Of a stretch of 64,000 nt of DNA, positions 41,201-53,200 are shown piece by piece. The position numbers were made by a program, and so were the translations under genes. Origin of the DNA: Emydura subglobosa. Taxonomy: Eukaryota > Chordata > Testudines > Chelidae. Below the pieces are notes generated by a model, which was not told where the DNA came from, ran no database searches, and saw only the letters and a program-made list of their open reading frames with translations. The stretch is from the NCBI GenBank assembly GCA_007922225.1, contig ML679961.1, forward strand, positions 76,672,798 to 76,736,797, in the 5' to 3' direction. Within the stretch, counting starts at the first letter, position 1. Every line of letters begins with the position of its first letter.

Positions 41201-44200
41201 GTGTCATACTGGTTTCAATGCCGGCGAGTGTCAGTGCTGGGATTCCATTGGCGCCGAGCTCTTCTCTGGTGCCGCTGGGTCTCTGATGGATTGGAGCACT
41301 GCACACTGATGCGCTGGGGTCCAGGTCCAGCGGTTGTGGTCGGAGAGCTGCCTCCATGAGTATCTGCTTGAGATGGACACTCCCCTCCTTTCTGCTCCTC
41401 AGGCGGAAACTCTTGCAGATCCTGCAGCGATCTGTCTGGTGCAACTCTCCTAAACACTAAGCAGGAATCATGTGGATCACCTTTCGGTATAGGCTTGTGG
41501 CAGGATCCACAGGGCTTTGAAGCCTTGAGCCCGAGACATGTCCCAGTACCCCGAGGAGGGGAGTCCCCAAAAAGGGGGGGAACCCCCTTAACTAACACTT
41601 ATCTATAAAACTGTTTAAGCTAGAGAACCACTAACTAATTCTAACTCTTTACAGGAACCACATAAAATGTCACGGGGAGAATGCTTGCCGAAGCAAGACG
41701 ACTGGAGCTCCAACGGCTGTCACGGGTGGTAAGAAGGAACTGGAGAGGCAGCGGGTCGACAGGGCCCTATACACAGCGCCCCGGAGGTGCCACTCTAGGG
41801 TGCGCCTGCACCGACCTGATGAGTACCGTTGGGGGAAAACCTTCCGATGATTGTGCATGCGGCACGCACATATCTGCTTGGAATTGACTCAGAGAAGAAA
41901 GTGTTTTTCTGCCCACATCCTGCTACTTTAATATCAAATCTTCAATTCAGATTCTTACTTGCAGTCATGAGGGTCAGTTTATTTGCACAGAAATTCTATA
42001 AAGAAAGCCTCAACCTGGATAAACTGTACTGTATACCTAAGTGAAAATTATTAGTATTGAAGTATTAAAAATGTAATAGTATTTTGTTCCCTTTCGTCCC
42101 TTCAATGAGATCCATCAGAGAGCTGGTTTCTCCAACACTTGCAAAGTTTACAGAGTAGCAGATCCAAGAATAAATTCCTTTTCTTAGCAAAGAAGCCTTC
42201 AACTAATTAATCTATTTCATTTGTATTCCAAGCATTAACTTTAAATTGAGGGCCCTAACTGAAAATCTTGTATTAAAAGCAAAGTTCATTTCCTTATGAA
42301 AAGAAATCTAGTTTCACGTTTCTGATTTACAAATACTGAATGCGACATATCAGTTCATACATACTTCTGTAGCTCATTATAAAAGGCTTTTAGAAGCAAA
42401 CAGTCTATAGCTAAAAAGATATCATTTTTAAAATAGCTACGTAAAAACCAAAATGAGAAATGCAGTTTTAAATCCCTACCTAAACATGATTCTATGAAAC
42501 CACTGTAAAAGCCTGCTCTCCTTACCTGGTACTGCAGTGCATCAAAGCCTTTAAATACAAACTCAAACAGTGTGTGAAGGTTATCCGGACTGGGAGATGT
42601 CACAAAGATGTTGGAATAACTGTAGAAGAAACAAAACGGGATTTTAAATCCTTTTATCCAAAGAAGTGTGAAAGATTCAATTTATATTATACAGATCTCA
42701 TAAGACATTACAAAAATATGAGATTTTACATATACAAAGCATCTTAAACCATCCAGAATGCATGGAAGGCAGATTTATAATGGAAATAGAAAGCAACAAT
42801 TAAAGTGAAACATTCTTCCTACCACACCTATAGGGTACTTCTTCACTGTGCAACACTACGCCAAAATATTCAGCAGCACACGCTTCACTACTCCTGCATT
42901 CAGCACTTACTTCTCCTAAAACGCCCACAAGTAGGAATCCTCAAAATTTTATTTTCCCAGTAGGCTCCCCAGTGCCAACCTGTATGCCCCACCTCAGCTT
43001 TTGCACTGTAAGCTGTATGGTCTAATGGCCATCTTCATTTTGTATCAAACAGCATTCTGTCAGTAATTAATAACAAATAATCATCTAACCAGAAGTTCCT
43101 TTTACTGGTCACAAGAATTACACTATCTACCCTTCCATGCTAAAGTTGACCGAACCCAAATCAATGACTAAAGCAAATTATTGTTTAATTTATTGTAATA
43201 TCCCCATCCCTATACCAGGATGGGGGTGGCTACTTAGAAATGACTATTTTGGACATATATTAAGTGCATTTGTTTGTAAAACAAGCAAATCAATATCATT
43301 CTCAGATATTTAATAAAACATCTGCTCACATACAAAAGAGATGGACCTCATTACATGAACAGATGTGACTTTAGTTAGATACAACAATAGTATAATTCTC
43401 TCTCCATACAAAAGCAGATAAAAGAAATCTAAATATTTAAATTGAAATTTACAGACAGGTCACTTGAGAATTATGTTCCTAGGTTACTGAATCTAGAAAA
43501 AATTCATCTCTACTTGATAACTGATACTTTAAAAAAAATCAAATAATAATTATGAAATATGATCATTTCTGCATGTTATGAATTCATAACCCAATCCACA
43601 TTCTGCCACCATGCAAAACAAAAACACATTCAAAACTTAAAACTGTAAATTCTTCCATTTTCCAGACCCCTGCTCCAGTGTACCTACGCATTATGTTGTT
43701 TATCTAATTGAGCTGATCATATGAATCTTTACAAATATGCTTAACTTTGAGCCCACAAATGGCCCCATGCTACGCTGTCAGAGTTCACCACACTTATATC
43801 TTCAACTTCTACTGCGCATTGGTTTTACTACACAATTGATAACTGATTTTTAGTTGCCTACTGTAAAAAAAATGTAAATCTGATTATTCTGATTTTTAAA
43901 GATTTAAAATTTCAGGTTAGTATAAAAATCGAAAGATCAATGCTAATCAATGCTAATATCCATCAAAATGCTAGAAAGGATGTGTGTAATATATGTATAT
44001 TATTGACGCACAGATGCACCTCAAATCCTTCTCAGCCTATTTATTATTTACAAATGCAAATAAAAGCCTGGATGGCTGAGGTTAAACTTACCCAAAAGCT
44101 ACGGCTCCAGCTATAGCCAATCCTAAGGCAGCAGATTTACCACGTCCCCTGGCAGCTGTTAACGCCACAGTGCTCCTCAGAGTTTTCTCAGAAATGGCTT

Positions 44201-47200
44201 CAATAAATTTCAAAAGTGCTTTTGCCTTGTGAATAGGAAATAAACACAGAAGTGGTGTCTAATGGAGCAATAAAGCCATGTGCATATTTACTGAATCGTA
44301 TCACTAATGGAAGCTGACACATCCGTTTTCCAGGTATTGAGGGGGTGGGGGACAGGATGAGAAAGGATGAGTGAGACAGACATTAAAACCAGCCAAATAA
44401 CTTTTTTCTACTGCTTGATACTTAATACCACAATCTCTGAGCATACTTGTGCCCTGACCTCTCAAAATGGATCAGGACAAGACACAGAATAATAGTTATT
44501 ATACTGTGTATTTCAAGAGCACATTTTGGTTGAGAACTTCAAATCACTTTAAAATGGGAGATTTTCATAAGCATAAATGACAGTAAGGTGCTTAACTCCC
44601 CTTGAAAGTCCCAGAACCCCTCCATAAGGTAGGAAAGTATCTGACCCATTGTGCAGATGGGAGGATGGCAGGAACAGAGAGGTTTAGAGACTTGCCCAAG
44701 GCCACACAGCAGGTCAATGGGAAGAATCTTATATCACAGTCTCAGCTCTAACCACTAGGTGTACTCCCTGACAAAAAACTATGAACTGGCCATCATGAGG
44801 AAGCAAGGGACAAAGCAGCACCTGTTTTAATGCTAGAGACACATACACCTCTAGTCTGTGGAAGGGGGAAGATGCATGTAAAAAGTAGCAGCAAGAGTAG
44901 TAAGTATTTCACATTTAGATTGCATCTTTCACTCAGAAGGATCCCACAGCCCTTCACAAATCACATGCATGCAAAGTTACTTCTCCCAAGGAGAGCTATA
45001 CAAAGCCAGCACTCTGCATCACAGAAGGGATGGGAACCTTTTGAACAAGGGCACCAGGACAAGCCTCTGCTAATTGAAAGAGCCTTGCAACCTTTATCAT
45101 CCATGGACTGGACTTGGAGTTTAAGTTGTTAAATGCAAGACACATGAAATAAGTTACATGATAGCTCACCTACCTTAAAAGTTGGGTAAAAACAGGCTAA
45201 GTGAGCTCATGCCACGACTGGAACTTGTGGCTCAGTTGCCTAGTTATTGCAAATCTGATGCTTTAAGAGCCCTAAGCCATTCCCCCTAGGTAAGTCCACA
45301 GTATGAACTTACTAGCACAACTCCTCAGCCTCTTTCTATTCTATCCCTTCCTTTCATTAAGGAAAGGCAAGCTGCTTGATGAGGCTTCTCACAGATGCCT
45401 TTGAGCTGCCCTATCATGTTAACTCTTCCAAGCAAGCCAAAATGGAGTCTCTCTCCTGTAGGAAGCAGCATTGGTTCGTGAAGTTTTCATTCAGCACCCC
45501 CAATTTAACACCATGCCAACCTGATCCAGAGTTTTACAGCTATCCACCAGCACTCCTACAGGCTGTGTATCCTGCAAGCTCTCCTTCAATTCCTTCAGCT
45601 CCAGATCCTGCGGTCTGAGGCTGTCCTCCTAGAAGCAAGAGAAGAATTTATCAAAGCAGGATTAATAAGGGACCCTTTAGCACAGCTGCCACCTCCCCAC
45701 CTGTGATATTTTTATGTGGCAGGAAGAGTTGTTCTATTGCAAATTTAATAAGCTACACTCAGATCAGACTTTGTGGGATAGGCATACACATTTGGGTACA
45801 ACACATAATGCATCCTTCAGAATGAAGGATAGGTCAGGTGTGAATTCAGTCCTCTCTAAAATTTGGAATAAAAGAATGAGGAACCCAGCCTCAAATCTAG
45901 ATTACAGAGAACTGGAACAAGAGTTTATAGCTAGATATCCTTCTAAAGATTTTTTTTGTAAATCATCTTTGGTCTATTGAAAGAAAAATGAAATCACTTG
46001 GATTATACCAAAGAAACACTGGGAGTAAGATAAACCCAAAAAAGCAAGAGTCAAGTTGACACAACTCTTGACAATCCCAGCCCCTAGGGATTATTGCAAG
46101 TCATGCAAAACTATATACTTGTTTGTCTGTCCTAGACATAAAAGGGCATTCCCAGCAAAGTGTTAAGGCAAGTATTGCCAAACACTTCACAAATACTATT
46201 GAAACCACACAACACCCCACTAGGTGAGAAGCATTACACATTAGAGGGAGAAACTAAGACACAGAGGTGAAATAACTTGCCAGACAGCCAAACAGCAGCA
46301 GAGCCAGGAATAGAACCTAGGAGTCCTGATTTATAACCCCTGGCACTAACCACTAAAACAGGCATTTACTGTTATTTTGGGATGGTTTGGGATGGTTTGA
46401 AAACAATTCTGTAACTAAATTAAGGGACAAGTTTACAAACTAATCTTTAAAAGTGCTTGTGCAAAGAATATGGTCATGGCCGGCTGTGGTTCACAAATAC
46501 CTTAACTTGTGCATGCAAGTCTGGGTTTTCATGCACATAAGGTATGGTGGGTATACAGATTTGGCCCTGAATATTGACCTACTATTTCTTACTCAAATAT
46601 GAAATAAGTAATAATAGAAGAAGAATAGTAGTAAGAATAGTAAATAAGTCTACTAATGTTCAAAAACTGACTAAACCTCTAAGTAGAGTCCCTCAAGTGA
46701 GGGACTGCCCTGTTTTGGTGGTGTTTATTGTTCCCCATTTTCTAGGAGGCCCCATTTTCTAGAAGAGAGCCTCCAACGCAGCAGATCTATTTCAGTCACC
46801 TGTAACATCCACCACTGGGATAAGACAATGAAATTTCTGCACTAAAGGCAAGTCAATATTAAATCTTAATTTTTCATGGCTGGCTGTCTAACTACAGAAC
46901 TCTCTTAGCAGCACCTGTTTAGAGAAGGGCACATAGAGGTGTAGTACATTTCCTTAAGTGAGGGAGAAAAGCTGAGCTAATGAGGTGAACAGCTGTACAA
47001 AGCAGTAGATCTTGCTACTGATTCAGGGACCTGATTTCTAAAAACATAAAGACAAGCCATTATGTTAAACTGAAATAAGCAAAGAAATTCGGTGATAAAA
47101 TTGCAGACCACTTCTGCTCAGCCTGTCATGATTAGATGCTGCAACACAAATTATATAAAAATCACCCACTTTTCTGAGAGGCATCCCTACTGTCAATAAT

Positions 47201-50200
47201 TGAGAATCAGAGAAAATGAGCTATGTTTTCAACTATATAGCCACCTTAGCTTTCTTTAGCTAGTTTTTAATACCGTGTTCCTTCCTTTGTTCCCCCCCAC
47301 TCTATTCAGCCTATGATGGAATGTTCCCCTGACACGGGGTGGATTACATCAATGCCAGTGCATTAGAGGAAAATAGCTTGTAATAGCAAGACACATTTAT
47401 GAAAAACATCCAGTGATTGCAAAGAGTCACTTGAATTAGCAAAGACAGCTCTTCCCAACCTTCAGAGGCAACAAGCTCAGTTTCAAATTTAACGTTGAGA
47501 GTTTCAAAGCTGACTAGTGGATTTAGACATGCAATTCCCACTAATTTTAAGTAGAAGTTGTCTAAATTTCCTAATTGCCTTTGGAAATCTCAAAAGAAAG
47601 AACTCAGCTGTACCAGAAAGTCCGCTGGCTCCCTTCAATCATCTCCCACCTAACTCACAATGGAACTTCAGGCGTGCTAAAGCAAGACTGCTCTTTGGAG
47701 CAGCATAAGTTTCGGTGTAAATCAGAACAAACCCAACTTAATGGAGACTGACAGGCATCCAGGCAGCTGAATTACTGCCTAGTCCAGAGGCCTGTCATTA
47801 AAGAAAAAAAGGAAGGAGTCTGGAGACAAAAGCATGACATGGCAGTAATGCCAGTCATGCTGGATACTCATATCTACAGGGTGCAGGGCAGCGACGCTGT
47901 CACTGATACTGTAACACCACCACTACCAAAGTTCAATGGTGAAGAACAGTAGCACCAGTTTTTGCACTCTGGGGTGTACAGTACAATCCGCTGATACCAT
48001 AATGCTGTGGATGAGAATTTCTCAGGACTCTCAGTTCGGTTGTAAATAGTGACATACAAGTTCAGAGCACCTTCTGGTCCCTGGGATTCCAAAGCTTTGC
48101 AGATTATATACAGATGTCTCTTTCAACAGTGAAATGCAGTAAGTGCATAACAGCAATATTATTCAACAGTTTAGGTCAAGAAGTGAGGAAAAGCATCCTA
48201 CACACTAAAGAGAATTTTGGTGACCAAAATTACACAGACAGCAATAGTCTCAGGACAGTTAGCTAAAACCCATACTTTTACAAAACATGTCACAAGATAT
48301 TTAGCCATCATAAGCGATCAATGTCTCCTCTGACAGCTGGCACTGCTGGCAGCACAATGTTTCCTGTCAAGTTGCTAGAGGATTTTTCCAGCAATGATTC
48401 AAGAGAGTACCCCTGCTGAATCACTAATACCACTCCTTACAGCACCCAGATGGATACTCTTTGCCAGATATGAAGCAGTTGAATCTTCAAGTCCAGAATT
48501 TAGAATTGGCTCTGCCCTCCTTCAGTCTGAGGTTAGAATAATACTTGGTATTTAGTGGGGAAGAAGAACCTCAACTCTATCAAACTTTAAAACACTGTTT
48601 GCATCTTTGCCTTGGAAAATACTATTTGAATTAAACGTGTAACATGCACTTACCTGAGACTGTGGAGGAACAGGTGTTATGTTTGCAATGTGACTAGAGA
48701 TTGGCAGGATGTTGAGTTGATCATCAATCACTATGCAGTTCTTACAAGAGGCCAGAGACAGAATGAACCTGCATGATCAGACAAAGCCAGCTCAAATACA
48801 GCACTGGTGACCAAGATAGCTCTTGGGTAGCTTATTTACCTGGGCTCCTTTCACTCCAGATGATGCATTTACCCAGTTTTATAGCTGGGCTGAGTCAAGT
48901 CACACAGCCCACTTTTACTTAACATTCCTAGTGCATCAACATCACAATATCTGAATGTTCTATAATGTAGAGACAAGACATTCATATGCTATTATCCCTC
49001 CTAAAAGCACTCTCCATTCCACGAACTGAAGGGTGATCTTTCAAGAGAGCCTCAGAATGACATGACAATTAATTGGAAAATATCTGCATAAATAGGCAAC
49101 TCTTGATCTCAAGGTATTAGTTATATGGCACCCATCTCTGTAAAATTCTAGGCAGCTCATACTGGTTGTTGGTTCTGTTTTATCCATGAGATCACAGATT
49201 CCCCCAGTTAAAGAACATTCTACATTCTTCCTGGGGAAAAGACAGCGCTGGTAATGCAATGAAGACTCTTTATTCAGTACAGTAAAAGCAAAGCAAAATC
49301 TGCATTGCAAGAGACTGATCTAATGCCATAAAGAGAAGCTAAATAAACATCAACATTTTCCTATTTTTAAGCTATGGAAGTGCTTTCTGACTCATCAAGG
49401 GCTGCAACACTGGAAGAAAGTCATTCTGTTATTTGTGCTTTTGCAGAGCCTTTCATCAAAGACTCTCAAAGCACTTTACAAACATTAGCTCCACAATATC
49501 CCTTGTAAGATATGTAAAGGTTGTATACATACACACACCTCACTCACCAGTGAAGTGTAGCCACTTCTGTGATAACACATGACTTCTCAATATTAAAGCA
49601 CAAACATTATTCTAAGTTAACGGGACACTGCACCATGGCTGTGGATGCCTTTCTTGCACATGCAGACTTGTTAACTTAGTTTTCAAGCTCCTAACAACCT
49701 ACCTCTCGTTAAACCTCCCTACTATGTCCTGATGTGCCTCTGTTCTGTAGCGTGAGTGTACATCCTGAAATAGCAAGACAAAGATCACTCAGTCTCACAG
49801 GTTTGAAACGTGAAGGAATCTCCTGGTTACAGCACAGCTTATATGGAATATAATTCACATGGACTATCAAACATCCCTTTGTCTTCATCCATTTTTGACT
49901 GTGCTTCTCCTATCCCCCACTGAGAACTTTCCATTTCCTGTATACCACGCAACTCCCCATCCTGCAAATTCCTTTTTAAAACTTATTACCTTTTTGCCCT
50001 TCCCAGCATGAATTTCCATGCCAGTCCTATGTGCTCCCTAAACTTTATATGCTTGTGTCATGCTGTCTAATTTATGGCCCTGTCATGCAGCGGCTGAATG
50101 CCCCATCAGTGAGGCTAGAAAAAAAAGCTGGTTCTCTAATTCAAGTGCTGACTCAATTATTATTATTAGTGAAACTATCTGAAGAATGAGTATATGCAGC

Positions 50201-53200
50201 ATAAATAGGTTACACTTAAGAGATTGTATCAGTAGCGAAGTTGCTCCTACTTAACACTAGGTCTGAATTTCACCCATTGAGCGTCTTTCTTTCCAAGTTA
50301 ATAAAATTCTAGCAAATTTGCAAGAACAACAAAAGTAAAACTGTACATTCCATTTGCCTGTATAGTGCCCAGACTGAGATAATTAATACCTTGTGACACT
50401 GAGATCAGAGAGAAGAACCAAACCCTTATTCTATATCTAAAGAATTAAGTTGTTAATTATGTTTCCCCACCTTCGATTTCTCAGTCTAGGAGGAATTCAA
50501 GTCGCATTGTTATGCAGAACTGCCTAATGTTAGACACAGACGAAGACAGAGAAATAATGGTACAAGAGAGGAAAAAATACTTCAAGGATGACACAGCATG
50601 TAATATAAGGCTGAAGAGAAATGCAATATGGGTAGGCCACCATCCTTTGGGAAAGGATCAGAGGTGCTTGTTAACATAAACCAGACCCATTAAATCAAAC
50701 ATACCATGGTCATTGTATAGAGCTGCTTCAGTGAGTTCATAGTTCGGAGGAGAATCACCACAATTCCACCTCCTTCCACTGTTTCAACAGTTCTAGCCAG
50801 CAGGTTTGGAGTCAAGGCTTCAAAATCCTAGCAAATAAAACACAGTAACCAACAAATTCAAGGCTGTCATGAGTCTTCCAAGACAACTGGCATCGGCTAA
50901 CAGGAATCAAACTGCCATAAAACATATTTCTGGAAGTATGCAGTGTAGTTGTAGCCATGTCAGTCCCAGGATATGATAAAGAGAAAGTGAGTGAGGTAAT
51001 ATCTTTTACTGGACCAACTTCTCTTGGTGAAAGAAACAAGCTTGTCTCTCACCAACTGAAGTTGGTCCAGTAAAAGATACCTCACACACCTTCTCCCTCA
51101 AATATTTCTTGAAGGTAAGCTTCTATAATGTGTTTTCTTGCTTCTAATGAAAATTCTGCCAACAGATCTATTTTGCTCACAAAAAGCCATGCAAAATGCC
51201 TTGGGCCATCATCACCGAAATAAAATACAAGCAAGACAAAGATTTCTCCCCTAAGACATTTAAATTTCTAGAAAGGCAGCAAATGGCCCAGTGGAAAGAG
51301 CCCTCCCATTCTAGTGTAATTTTTTTTTAAGCTAACTGATAAATTTGTTACCTGGAGTACACACATGCCAAAGGTGTTACCAAGAATTTTATGGGTCTCA
51401 TTGTAATAGCAGTAGCGAATATTTGTGGCTGCTATAAACAACTCAAAAGGGTCATCTTGCTTTAGGTTTAAAGTTCCACTTTTAATCTTCTTTTGTAGTT
51501 GTCTCATTCGCTTCTTTCGGTGGCTGAAAAAAATAAGATCGGATTATACGGGAGTTGTCATGGAAGAGGGCTGGGCTGACAAGGCAGTTTGCAATCTGGT
51601 CCAGATTTTAAAAGGGGGTTCAAGAATTCAGGCTGTAGGGTAAACCAGGGGTAATAACTGGTTTACATGGTACTGAACTCATGAACTGTTCCCATGAGGT
51701 TTCACCCCACAATCGGAAATCAAACAGGATCTACTGTTCTTGAAAAATGTCAGTTGTCATAGACAAATCTGAAGAAATCCCCAAAACAGGTCCCCTATTG
51801 ATTTTTAGGTACAGATTCAGATCCAGGAATTAACAGCCCCCTGAAGTTGAGGATTTTGACGAGGGCCTTCTCTGCATCCAGTTCTAAGGGCTTGTCTACA
51901 TTACAGATGCTACAGCACAACTGTGCTACCATAGCACTATAGTGTATACACTTGCTACAGCAACGGAAGGGGTTTTTCCATGCTTATAGTTAATCCATCC
52001 TGAGAGGTAGCAGCTAGGTCAACGAAGAGTTCTTCCATCAACCTAACAGTGTCTATACTGGGGCTTAAGTCACACCCCTGAGCGACACAGCTGGGTCAAT
52101 TGAGTTTAGGCATAGACCATGCCTAAATGTTACTGAAGTTATGTAAGGGGAAAAACTAAGGTAGAGAGGGTCACAAGGCCACTGAATCAGGGTGAGTGCT
52201 GTGATTAGAACACAGCAGTTCCTGGCTTCAAGCCCTGTACACTATCCAAGTCAAAACAAACCATTCTATTACGCTGAAACTTTTGCATAGTCACCACAGA
52301 ATTTAGCATAGTTTCTCCACTTGATTGAATCATGTGACCTACATACAGCTGACCAGACAAGAAGCTCCCGTAGATCAGCTTCATAACTTGCAGTGCAGTT
52401 AGTTTCCCCCCAAAGATTGAAAGACAGAAACTTCTCACCTGCTAAAGCCCAGCTCCTTCTTGTAACACCACAAGACTGAGGGTCTGGCCTTCACAGTTGC
52501 TTTAGATAACATGTGATGGAGTATAACCACCTGCCAAAAGAAAGGTACACTAATGAACAGCTGCACTGACAGGGGACAGTCATGAAGTGAAACATGTTTA
52601 GATCCCAAATGGAAAATATCAGATTTTAGAGAGAAGTTTTTTATTGCACATATGTTCAGCACAGAAGGGGTTAAGAGATGGTATAACTCACATCCAACAC
52701 CTTGTATTGCCCCTCAGAAGATCAGAGCATGAACCCCATCCAAGGTATGCTACAGATTATAACCTGGATCAGAACTGCTGTGAAAGGGAATCCTTTCTAA
52801 AGCCTGGATGGACAGCGCAAATCCATCAAGCCATTAAAGCAGATCTGCGCAAAGTGAGGGCTACCAAACTCTTTGCTTCAGTTATTCCTTCAGATATAGT
52901 TCCATTTCGCCATATTTTTAAAGCATATCTGACACAGAATAAAGCATTCTGCATACAAAGCAGATAAACCTCAAACACCCCAAGATTTGTATGCATGCTG
53001 AATGTCTAGCTACACAATGCATAAACGAGGAAAGGAAGGGTAACTAGTTACTAGACAAACTGTCTCTTTCCAAATAGCTTGTTTGTAGCATCTTATTTAG
53101 GCCTGGTGTACAAACAGTTTTATACTGGTGTAAACTGTCAATTGGGGTGCCATTTCTTACCAGTGGAGTTATACCGATATAACTGCATCCACACTAGGGG

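Larger units (their letters stand above)
36006..41886 (-). mobile_element. Degenerate DIRS-type retrotransposon in NAT10 intron 10
   Basis: About 5.9 kb including a nested 465-bp insert. Reading on the - strand there is a gag-like region, reverse transcriptase with YLDD, RNase H and tyrosine recombinase, all broken by stops and frameshifts. The termini are inverted: 36056-36211 and 41731-41886 match as reverse complements over about 155 bp with roughly 85-90% identity by eye. The left end carries an extra fold-back (see separate entry). Tyrosine-recombinase domain, inverted termini and lack of an evident target duplication fit DIRS rather than LTR/Gypsy or LINE. It lies antisense to no exon and in the same orientation as NAT10. 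Confidence 0.88.

Noticed and set aside
37970..41600. LTR retrovirus or Gypsy element
   Set aside because: There are no LTRs or protease/integrase motifs; a tyrosine recombinase and inverted termini indicate DIRS.
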